Shown here piece by piece: positions 1 through 12,400 of a DNA stretch of 64,000 bases. Both the position numbers and the translations under genes were made by a program. The stretch's first letter is position 1. Each line of letters opens with the position of its first letter. This DNA comes from Hymenolepis diminuta. Lineage: Eukaryota > Platyhelminthes > Cestoda > Cyclophyllidea > Hymenolepididae. The stretch lies in NCBI GenBank assembly GCA_900708905.1, contig CAADRB010000020.1:1258626-1322625 (forward strand). Direction: 5' to 3'. Below the pieces are notes generated by a model. That model had not been told where the DNA came from and searched no databases. It saw only the letters and a program-made list of their open reading frames with translations.

Positions 1-297
1 AAATTGTGTTTTCTTCTCAGAACTCAGACTCTCGACAAATAGTTAATTCGTGACATTGGCAAATTCGCATAAAATAATGTTTTAAGACACACAGTCTGTT
101 ATTTTAGGAGTTCAAGAATATTTGCAAAATTCTTTGAATAGACAGCTATGTATCCGCTTGAATATTAGGTTTATTTGTCAGATTGCAGTCACTTTAGGTA
201 GTTCTGTTAAAATTCATAATCCTTTCCAGGTCAATTTCCATTAATATTTATTCTCCTTCCGTAAAATCGCTATTAAGTTAAATTTACTTCAATTTAC
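1..297 (-). other. intron, incomplete
   Basis: AT-rich sequence downstream of the last visible donor (GTAAAT). No coding segment is visible; it should lead to an exon outside the window. Confidence 0.6.
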
Positions 298-421
298 CCT
301 CTTCTGATAAATTCTTTGATATGATTTCAAGCTGTTCAGACTATTTTCCAAGTTTCTTGCACTATGACTGCCTTCTGCCAACCATGGATGTCGTAGACAT
401 TCCTTTGCCGTAGGACGGTTG
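298..421 (-). CDS. unc-89: UNC-89 exon: end of pseudokinase C-lobe
   Basis: The acceptor ends in TATAG and the donor is GTAAAT. The exon reads NRPTAKECLRHPWL, the helix I region that closes a protein kinase fold (family pattern: RPTA..L.HPW). A basic tail SLKSYQRIYQKR follows; titin-family kinases often have a regulatory helix at this point. It joins in frame to the exon on the right, completing the codon TG/C (Cys). Confidence 0.85.
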
Positions 422-3400
422 CTATAAGAGATTAAAAAACGGAGTTGACTTTGATTCAAATAAAACAAGGTGGCATAAGACTACGGCTAGTGGACCTACC
501 AAGGCTCAGTGGCAAGCAGATGCCTCAAGAAATCAATTGCTTCTGGCGAGACATCCCTTTCAAACTCCTCCGCAGACGATGTGGCAAGCTCTGAAAGACG
601 ATCTTCAACTGATACTAAATCTTCTGATTTCAAGATGGCGTCAGCACTGTTAACTACCGGATGGTTGCCAAAGAGACTAGAGAGAAAAAAACCCATAAGT
701 AGTCAACCGTTATGAAGATATTGTAAATTTATTCGATATATTAATTACAGAAGATAAGCGATCACACCCATGCTCCAAACATCAGCAGCAAAGCTGACAT
801 AGACTTCGGAATTATCCTCATCAGCACCAGTCGCATTAGTTACTCTGAGAAGTTCAGGAGCTGCAAAGTCGGGACACCACAGAGCAGGAGGCATGATACT
901 GGCCATTTGAAGACCTTGACGTTGTCCAACAGGCTGTGCCATTGAGAATCCTGTAAGTTTGACAAAACATGAGACAACACCAAGATCACTGCGACCTCCA
1001 GCGCCTGCTGTATCGACAGAAAGACTACTGAGGGCTTGCATGAGACCCTCTAAACCAGCAGAACGTGATGACGTGCCACGAGGGAAGATGATATTGTCAG
1101 GCTATGGAAAAATACGTGTTGGTTTTTAACTACTTATAATTTTTAAGTAGTTGAATAATTTAGGAGGGGATACTTACTTGGATATTAAGATGGACAATAC
1201 CCTCTTCATGAACATGCGCAACGGCTTCTAGGAGCTCTTTAATGAGCATAATTGCTGCTGATTCTGTCCATGTGTGACCGAGGAGGACTTCTTCCAGTAA
1301 GTGATTACCAGAAAGTCTAGTAGAAGAAAACAGATAATGATAAAACACACCGTTATATATCAAAAGCTGCGAAAAGAAGTAACCTCACCTTTCTGTGACA
1401 AGGACAAGATGATCATCACTGACAATAGCATCAACCATCTCGACAACATTGTTGTGATGGAGTCGATTAAGACACTCAAATTCTCTAGCCCCTAGAACTC
1501 GAGTCATTAGATCTTCAAGAGCGTAGATCTTTCCCACGTATTCTCTGCTTGTCTTCTTATCGATTAATAAGTGAGCACGACTGAAAGAGCCGCTAGTGGA
1601 AGAGTAAGATAAACATGAATATCAATTAATATGTAAACAATTATTACTATATTCATTACTATTCATGACAAAGGAAAAAATTTACAATTTTAAATCATGG
1701 AAAGCTTCTAAAGAATGCTGATAGAAGCAATTTAAGCAGTGCTAGAAAATTTCTGTTGCACATCGAGAATCAAAGCCATATTGCATCCGGACTCTGAAAT
1801 CATTAGATTATCTGTACTTTAATTTTCTTTCAGAACATTTTTAAAATTGTCCTTATTATGAATAAATGGCATGTTTCAAATGATTTCCTAACCATCATCT
1901 TTTCACTTAGCTCTTGTAGCAGCTATCCACAGGGCAAAAAATTCTCAGTTTGTGAAATTTTTGCGTTTCGGTGATGGTCTATTCGCCAGCGTCTTCTCGT
2001 CTCACATGCATTTCCTAAATCGATGACACAGAGCGGACATACAGACCATTTCCTTTTTTCTCTCATCTTTTATTTATGAGTGGTGTTCTAGTAAGCGCAA
2101 AGTAGAATTACTACTGGGATTCTGCATCCAGACCACACCTTCTTTCTCAGCGAACACCTGCATTACATCTGAATTGAGATGCCTAAGCCAACTCTTTGCA
2201 TGGGCAACTTTAAATTTTCCCAATTTCGGTGATTAGGAATTCAATGAAAGCTGGCGATTGTATCACCACCTTGTGATACCTTACTGGATGTTAAGCCTGC
2301 GATTCTGAAATTGCGCGGCGGGGTTTCTCAGAGGAACTTTTTCCGCCAGCACTTTAACACTTATTTTTGTTTGATGTACAGACTCAACATCATTCGCCGA
2401 GCCGTGTTCTGAACAGTCTTTAATTTATTATCATCCACCTTGCCATAGATAATCCGTAAATGAAAGCGAACTCGAGGAGTGGTTCAAGTAGTTCTTCTCA
2501 AGTTTTGATTAAAAGTATTTTCGATCTTATAACTGGCCTGAGCATCATCAGCTGTCTTTCGACCTTTATGATATGAATTTTTATAGCGTCATCAGCTAGG
2601 CTTTTATCATTTATAGAAGAGCCAAGATATGTGTAGGAAATCCCTCGATAAATCCCGTGCTCAACTAACTGAGGATATGACTATTCCAATCAGATTATTA
2701 ATAAGACATGAGTATTACGATCTATAACCCGATATCCCAGCTAGGAAGAAGGAAGACACAAGTTCTCGTTGTTTTAGCGGAAACTTATTTCCGTTCAACT
2801 TGAACTATAAACAGTATGGAATAATCCATATTAATTCACAAAAACGATATAATGGGAAAAAATATATAATGAAATATTAATTTCGTCAGGGGAAAGTGTT
2901 TAACAATTATCCAAAATTATATTTTCACCTTGGCAATAGGTTGCCTTCATATCTTAAACGCCCCAGTGACCAGTCGCATCCTGTAGAACTCAAAAGTCTG
3001 ACTTTCAAGTACTCGTAGGTTGCACAAACGACCTCTAATATAAGCTAAAAAACTATGCTAGAAAGGCACTTTCCACAGATAATACTTCACTTGAGTCCTT
3101 GATGTGGTCTTTTCAGACATCTAGGAGTTATCTAAAGCAGTTGAATATGTTCCTAGGCAGCTTTAGTTTAAACACTCTTATTAAAATCGTAGGAATGAAT
3201 AATGAATCAAAGACCTTTCTTAGGTCAGAAAAGATAAGTACTGTTCCACGATGCCAGTCGATATCTTCCTGAACTGCATTTCTTACTACTTAATTTGGTA
3301 GTTAGCTGAGTCAATTCTTACTCTCTTACCTTTCTAAATACTGATTACTTCAGCATCTGCCCCGGATCAGGGTATAAGGGTTCTCCCCTGATTATATTTT

Positions 3401-6400
3401 TACATTTATACTTCGTGTCCCATACTTGTTATGGTAAAGTTATTAATAGCAGAATATCACATTAGATTACTTGTATTCCCAACCAATAAAAGAAAAAAAT
3501 TGTGGTGGTAAGACCGACCCGTCTTGATTAAATGAAACAGGTCAAAAACCACCGAATATCGTAGACAAATGTTCACTATAATCCAGTGGACGACTCCTGA
3601 AATTTGAATTCGGGAACGCGACTTACCCATTAATGAATATTATACAATTCGAGTTCAAAAACCAAATGAAGTAAGTAAATTTGTGAGATTTACTGCTATT
3701 CGATATTAGCTGTTTCCCACAATTACAAAATGTAAATTTTTTGTATTTCTGTGAGTAATAATGGCTTACACAACATTAACACACATTGTTATAAAGCTAA
3801 TTTGCTACTTTATAAAACCACAACTACTTAGACCCCTTAAATAAGGAGGAATTAGGCCTGTAACCCAAACGGTGTTTTTTCTTATAAGAAAATAAATTTG
3901 TTTAAATATAATTAGTCATCAAAAGACGGGTAAGATAAACATGAATGCCAAATACTATGTAAATGATAAAATAATATAATGAGCTTACGTAGCAATCTTA
4001 TGAAGAACGAAGTAGTGTTTTTCGATATTCGACCATCTTGGAGTTATCGTTCGGGGAGTCAGGGCTTCTGAAAATACAAGCGATCAAGTTGTAGATGGAC
4101 GCGAGTATATGAAATGGGGAATTATAGATGGTATTCTGTAAGTAAACTACATAGATCAAATAAATGATGGAGATAGGGATCTTACCTTCAATTCGAACAA
4201 TGCAGCTCGTCTGAGCCCTTCCTGCTGGATTCTCTGCAATCATTGTGTAGAGACCAGCATCTTGGAATACACATCGTTCTACACGCAGAGAGGCGTTAAC
4301 AGTCAATTCACCAAGTTCCACGTCGTCTTCTCCGGATGACCAATCAGGTTGACCAGAGGCACCAGTTTCTCCACCAATCCACGTTCGATGAGATGAAGTG
4401 AGACGCTTGGAGTCACGAGTCCAGGTTATTTTAGCTGGTGGAACAGCATCCACGCAGCAAGGCAGAAGTAGAGTGTGATGAACTGGCAGAGTTATAATAG
4501 GCAGAGGAACTTCTGTAATCACTGGAGCGTCTGAAGTTTAAGAAAGTATATTAGTCACTACAATGACCATTAGGAGTTTTGACTTAGTATTCAATTCAGA
4601 AGAAATTCACCAGAATGTGGTACAATCATGAAGCAACTAATCGAAGTGTTTATGAATTTTAGACACATCAGGACTATGTCCGCCTGTACAAACCAATAAA
4701 TTTTAGTAATCAACATGTATTACTTAAAAGCATATCATTAGAAATGTCTTACCTACTTTGTGAGGTATAAATTAACAAAAAAATTCGGCAAAAATGGATA
4801 TATTGAGAGATTACACTATACTATCATCATCCCAAAAGTAATAAATACTTCCGTTTAAATTATGATCAAAATTGTACTTCTTTTGGGAATTCAGTAGAGT
4901 ATCATAAGGCAGTAGTTAAAATCGAGAAAAAGTTTTTATAAGATCAACATCCACCCGATTACTTAACGCGGATTCCGGATATGGTGAATAAGACAATCAC
5001 TCAGGCTGACTAAAAGTTGATCTTTAGAGAATTATGAAAATATTATCTCATTTCTCCAGATAACGGCTGTGAAATGCTTTCATTTAATAGTGTATACTTT
5101 TATCTGAACACAATCAGCAAAATACTATGCATAAATAAACAGTTCCGTATTTTCTCACCATATCTGTTCCAATAGATCACTTCAGAATCTTCATGAAATA
5201 ATAAGAAAAATAGGATACTTCATCAAAAAAAAATTGACAGATAAGTTGACGTTTCGAGTCACCACCGTACAAAATCTCCGAAGAAGAAGATGGGAAAGAG
5301 AGCCCGAAAATCTATTGTTGAGACAATAACTTGCGATTTCTAAGGGTTGGCAATGCAACAAAATTTATAATTATAATGATTGGATTGCTTTACGTGAGGT
5401 AAAATTAATTCTATGCCAATCCACGGGCCACAAAATTAAAAGACCACAATACATGTGTAACATTTCGAGTAATATAATTAATAAACTTAACCTTGCCTAT
5501 TATAACATTAGGCATAAGCAATTTAAATCTTAGCACTGTTAGCTGATCGATCACTGGATATTTCTCCGGTGAATATCTTACAAGCCACATTTTCACCTTT
5601 GTAAACCAAAACTGACAATTATTAGCTATGTTAAAATGCCACCCTTAATATAATTGACTAACTACCTATTTGCGACTCAGCAACTTGATATGTGACTACT
5701 CCACCTATGCATAAATATCCACCCGAATGTGTTTACTAAATTTCGCTATTCGAGGTGAAATGGACTTGATGGGCCAAGATATTAATACATAGTGGACATT
5801 GCTACTCATAAATATTTCAGTAGACTTACCTGCTCTAACCACACGGAATTCCTTGATAGCTGACCCGTAAGCATTGACCGCCTTGCATGTATATGTACCA
5901 AAATCGCGTTCATCAAGGTCAAAAAGACGTAACTGAGCGGATTTTCCTCCACCAGTGACATGCTGGAAGTATCCTGACGGGAACTGCTCATGCCCTAAAA
6001 TAAAAGAAACATGACGATCAACTGATAATAAAAAAACTTTCTAAGCTCATTAAGAGAAGCGTTAGCAATACTTGAAGTGGGAGGTAGCCTGGAGTTATCC
6101 ATAAGAGAAATTCGTTTTCTACCATCCCTATTGACCACAGATTACCAATGCACCTGGCTACCTACATTAATGAGTGCGCACCGATCGGCACTCCGGTGAT
6201 GTGTCCTCGTAACCTCTAACTTGACAGATGTACACGTTTAGCCTTCGCTGCTGACGCCATAGCCTTAACACTTTAATTTCCCTCACCGCATGATGTGCTG
6301 AATTTAGAATCATTGGAACTGCGGTCAATTTACTGGATTATCTCGACTGATCTGCACTTATTACAGAAAATCTGACTAGCGATTTGTACTCGACGCAAGC

Positions 6401-9400
6401 AGTCTCCGATTGTAGTTTCTCGGATTTCAGATTTAACTAATTAATGAGGACCTCTGCTGCACATATTGCACGGCAGAGTAAATTTCAGTGTACTTCAAAA
6501 TACAAAATTGAGCTTCAAGTCTCCGATAAACTTCTCAGAAGCATTACTAGAAACTAACTTTCTAATTCCACGCTATTACATTTTATGTTCTGCCAAACAT
6601 AAGCACAAGCGCTGCATGCCAATAGTCATTATGGAAGATATTTGAACATTTTGCGACACTGCCTCTTAGGGCAAAACAGCTATAAACGCATGCAAACGTA
6701 CTGGGAAGGTTGGGAATTTCCTGGAAATTGAATGACCAAATGAACTGCACTGGGTTCTTCAAATTGTAAGAGGCCAAAGTGCATCGCAGATCCAAATCAC
6801 CGCCGGTCGGAACGTAGATCACTTCTGGTGAAGCATTCTCAAACTGCGGCGGAACTGAAAAGCAAATATCAAAAAGTCAAATGTGCCTCGTTCAAAATTA
6901 TTTAAATTACGACTTCAGTATCCTTATGCATTAAAAAAGAAAAGACATATTTGAGGTAACATATCCCTCAGATATGTTGCCCTCTTTTCCAGATGTTTGG
7001 GGAAAGTGGTTTGACTACACTTGAATTTATGTTGTATTCTCATTGTTAACTTCCTTCTAAAGTTGCTTCAATCTTTTCTATGACTCACACTTATCGATTC
7101 ATTACCACCATCTAACTCTCCTATGTTGAGCCTTCGTTCCATCCATGCCACTTTCTATCATGTCTCCCTTCTGTTTTATTTTGGCGAAATTAGGTTAAAC
7201 TCGAAAGGGCAACAGGTTAACAAGCTTTCTCTAATCTAAGCTGGTGATTACAATGCTGAAATCAATCTTCAACTTTTCGACTGTGAAGCTTCAAAATTTT
7301 GAAGGCAAAGATGCCATAGTATTCAACTTCTTTTCAATCACGAGTACAAAACCCACATTGTACGTTAGTTTCAGCATTAAAAAGCTTTTATTACTAAATG
7401 AGGCTTCTAATGTTGGTTATCATAAAAACCCTGAGCCCGTGCTCGCTGTCACCCCTAATAGGTGAGACATGAAAATTTAACTGTCCGGGCTGCGTCCGAA
7501 TTTTTCTACCGAACCGACTGTATATGAACATACATGAACTGAAAGATTTATTCCTTCGGCAAAAAGCAGGGATAGCCCTATTGTGTTAGTGATAAACGTG
7601 ACTTTGAAAAGAAGTCACCATTCAATTTAATTATCCATCCTTATAAACAGTAATAGACTTAGTGAGGAAAGAACAGGAAGTTTTATATTGAAGTTCTTAT
7701 TTTAAGTATTTGATCGGTTAAATATTCTGACGACTGCCCCAGTCATGTAAACGAAGACCATACTTTGGAAACCTCAAGTTAAATGACCAATCTTTACCAA
7801 ATCTACATTCACAACAAAACAGATCATGAAGGCAAGTTGAAGGTACATATATCCAGACAAGAAAGGGCAGTCGGACAGAGCGTACTAATGGATAAAATAG
7901 CAATCTACACGGGTTTGCAGAGGCACGAATAGTCCAAATAAGTTCCGTTGCACTAGACAAAAAAAAGTTGACTTATACGAATTAGAAAAAATCGGTAACT
8001 TACTGGAATCATAAGAGCTGCCCAAACTGCCGTAGTTACTCATGGACAAACTTGCACCTAATTTATAAGTAGAGCAAATTATTAAATTATTTTTAGCATA
8101 CAACTTAAAATCTTTTGAATTAGATACCAAACTTACGTGTTGATCTTGATCTTCGCTTTCGTGTTTGTTGACTAGGTTCGCCTCTTCCAAAGGTAGTTAC
8201 AGCAACCACACGAAGAGCATACTCCTGTGTTGGATCTAGACCTTCCAGTGAACACTTTGGTTGTTTTAAGCCCTCTTTGAACACCTTCCAGTCGTTAGAT
8301 GAGCTTCCACCACCAATAGGCCGGACCTGGACCTCATAGGTGAAGGGAGTCAACGTCTTGGTGAGACTATACACTCGAGGTGTTTGCCATTTCAGCTCCG
8401 GTGGTTCACGGCCTTCAAGAATTCCAGTAGGTTCCCGGACAGTTGGAACGACAAAGGAGAGATCGGGAATCACTAAAATTACCAAAGATCAAACAATAAT
8501 ATCACAGAAAATACACCCTTGTTTTATGAAGAGAGGTAGATAACTTACCAACTTGAGCGTCAACGTGGGTAGTTCGAGAAGGCAATCCAACACCAAACTG
8601 ATTTCTACCAACAATTCGGAAGGAGTATGGAACTAGTGGATTGACATCACTCCAGGCGAAGGATGGGGTAGGCAGACCAGTGGCAATCTTTTCCCATTCT
8701 TTGCTATTTCCAATCATTGCTTCCACATCGAATACCAGCTCTTCCTCTACACTTTGTGGAAGTGTGGAAGCGAGAATGTGATGGCTGAAAAAGACCTCAA
8801 GTTTTTCTTCGGTATATGAGATAAGGTATTCATCTACCTTGCTCACATCAACGCGCGCTTTTTGATAAGATAGATCGGGAGCCAATTCGGCTAAAACAGA
8901 AAAGACAGCAATTAGACCAGTATCTATATATCAGATTCATGTAAAAATCATCTCATAACGAATGCAAAACTGCTAAATTTGAAAGGAAAATCCTTCACAT
9001 TATCTGAAAATTTTTGAGAACATTACTTGAATATGCGCCCCTGAGACGATAATATGTCATCAATGGGAAAGATTGCAATCCCATTCTTTGTAGCGGTTTT
9101 TGTTTTCTTCATCTGCCATCAGTTATCAGTCATCAAGCCCAAATTTAAAAAAGTCCAATCTATGACCAAAGATTGATCCACAACCATCAAACCATTTTCA
9201 TTATTAAATTTTATAGTATCAATTAATTATTACTAAGATCAAAATTAAATTCAATATATATGAGGGGATACTATACTTCAAAAATAGTTGGTTTTAACTT
9301 AATTTCGTTTTTAAATAGTGACTAATTCCTGCACGATTCTAAAGAGGGTAATACAAAGTATTTTAAGACTTATCTTTTATTAAGTGTTAGCTCCAAATGA

Positions 9401-12400
9401 AGCTTCATTCTACGCACTGTGCAATTGCATGATTTGGTGTGAATCACTGATAGCGAATATTATTTATTCATTCAGATATAATTGAACATCTCAAAAAAAT
9501 TTATATATGCATATCTCTGTGATTTACATTACATGAAGAAGGAAACGTCAAATCAAAAATGACAGTTCAGGAAATTCCCAAGAAATAATAAGGGATGAAG
9601 ACGCAAGAAATGTCACGTTGTATAAGACATCACAGCAACAGAGTAAATTGAAGAGCATAAAATCTCTCTGAACCAAAGCAAGATAATGGAAAATAATCCG
9701 TTTCAGGACATTTCACATAATCTCAGAGGGAGTATTAGAGACAGCTTAAACTTCGAAATCTAAAGATAACTACACTTTTAAGAAAGAAGCTAAAAAAAGC
9801 TTAGTTCATTTTAAAGTGTTCAGACTATGTTAGACCTAACTGAAAACCGATACAATTTTCCTCTAAATAAGAAAAAACCGTTTTCAAGGAATATTGAAAG
9901 TTATAAGGCATGAAAAACCTATATTTCATTCTAAAAGCGTTTCGCTGATTCCGAAATTCATCAAAGTTTAACCATTGGGATATGGCTTAAAGTCCCAACT
10001 GCCTCCCCAAAAATGAAAGAACGCAGGTCTCATTTATTAACACAAATATTGTAGGCAAAAATAAACCCTTCAAACTCACCAGCTTTAATATTAATTCTCA
10101 CTGGTCTGCTAGGAGCACAGGGCTGTCCATTAAGCAAAGCAATGACTCTATACTCATTACCATACATTTCCTTGGGACAGTTCTTCAGGGTAACTTTGCC
10201 AGTCAACTCATCTTGAAGACTATCAACAGTTGCTACTGGATACCAGTCTGAGGAGAATCCATCTCGACGTTCGACACAATAGCGAACTGCACCTCGCCAA
10301 TCCGTATCCTCATATCCACTATCACCCATCCGTGACGGTGAATCTGAAATTGAGGGCACTCGGCGGCCCATTGATTCCAACGCGTCGATTGCCTCATCTC
10401 CCAGTCGCCAGCGAAGAAATACGGACCGTGGAGCTACAATTAGCACCTTAAGATCCTCCACACATCTAGAGAGTAGTCAGAGTAAAGGTGGGGTTACTTG
10501 AATTTCATTTTTAATATAACATTTCTAGCAGCTTTCAATATTATTATAATCCATAGGAAATGGAAAAATTGTCAATTTTTTCTTGTGGAAAGGCTACTAA
10601 AATCGGTAAAAAGTAAGTCAAATAAATTGTAAAGCGGCAGAGATCAAGAGAAAATGTTGAGAGTTAAGTCAGTGTATCAAAGAATAAACTTCGTTTGATT
10701 TTCGAACTCGGGCTGTACAATTTTTGGCTTAGTGAATAATTCACGATCCAAAATTCAAATTTCATGAATCGTCACCCCGATTACCGAGCATATTTTTGTC
10801 CTCGATATTCAGTGCTTACTGACCGTAGTTTAATTATGATGATTAGTTACCAAATGTCGGGAAAACAAAATGGTCTTATATGATATTATGCAGCATACAT
10901 GTTCTTAACGTAACAGAGCTGTGATGGCTAAAACTGCTACTTTATTAGTTTAGTTTATCTTAGAAATAGGCTCTTACAGTACCTTAACATACGTTGAATT
11001 AGCCAGAGCTATGGTTTTTGAATTTGGATTGGAATGACATATAATATGCCGTGGTTATGGTAATTTAGATAGCTCTCAATACATACAGTTGTTCGGTAAA
11101 ACAGAGAAGGCACCCAACGTCCAACTCGCCTAAGAAACCATAAGACTACAATTGCAAAATGATCTCTTTTAATCTAAGGGGCACATAGAAGTTGAGTCTT
11201 AACTATCATCCTTAAATATTAGTCTCAGTGACTAATGTTAATCAAAACCTTAAAACATAAACCCCGACTTCCTTAGTCTATATTTCCTCCAAATAGATTT
11301 ATTCGAACTTTTCTATCAATAATTTATAAGCATTGCAACTAAACCGGCAAATTTTAACAAGTTGAAAAGTAAATCGTGATTTTAATCAATCATAACACCT
11401 GCCCTATTTTATGTGCTTCCACACTGAAATATCGATTTCCTATAATCACTAATTTGTCTCACATCTAGTGGTACATAAAACGGGGCAAAAATTCGCTCAA
11501 ATAACGTGAGAAAAATACGCGCGTTTACTGTGTGTCTGTATATCTATTCATCACAATTTTGCATCTGTTCTCTTTGTTTATTTTTTTCTAATCAGGCTCG
11601 GTTATTCTTATTCTACTCAAATATAACAATTTCCAACTTTAAATGAAAACAAACAACTTAAATAATACGTACCCTTGGAGTTCTGTGAGCTTTTTTGGGA
11701 TTTGAACTGCGGCAGCTTCCACCTCGGGTCCTTCACCATATCGGTTTATCGGAATGACTCGATACCTCAAAGTTGAACCACTTAGTGGGGTTCTGTGCTC
11801 GAAAAAGGTTTTCGAGGAGCCTAAAACACTTCCAATCTCTCGCCATACTCCATGGCCTTCTTGTACTTCGATACGGTAGGTTGTTTCCATTGGTTGGAAG
11901 TATAATCCGCCTTCCAGCTGGTCTGAAAGGATCTGCTCTCCTTCTGTTTGACCACAGGAACTCCAGTCTAATCGAACAGAATAATTTCCTCCCTTATCCT
12001 TTGGCTGACAAACTCGAGCTCGTAAACCTTCTACAGCTGATGGAAGCAGTTGCCGTTTGGAAGGAATTCTAACTTGTCTATAACCATTCAACCATCCAGA
12101 AGCCATGCCATCATTAGTGAGTGCAAGTAGACGAATCCTCTGCTCAGAGGTGGCACTTAGTGGAAGATCTAAACAATATGAACTGCCGAGAATAGGCTGT
12201 GATCCAGGACCACTGGGTTTCCACCATCCTTCGGGATCTGTTATTTGACTATTCGGCATGATTGCATATTCCAATCGATACTTTCCATGAGGACTACCAT
12301 CTGGAGTAAGTAGGGATTCTTCCCACTTAAGACTTATTCCATCTTCCACATCCATAGATGTCAACCAGAGTGGACGTTTCTCAATACCTTGAGGAGGGGC

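Noticed and set aside
5411..5596. Minus-strand frame between two Ig exons
   Set aside because: No Ig or FN3 pattern and no splice sites that keep the frame of the flanking domains.
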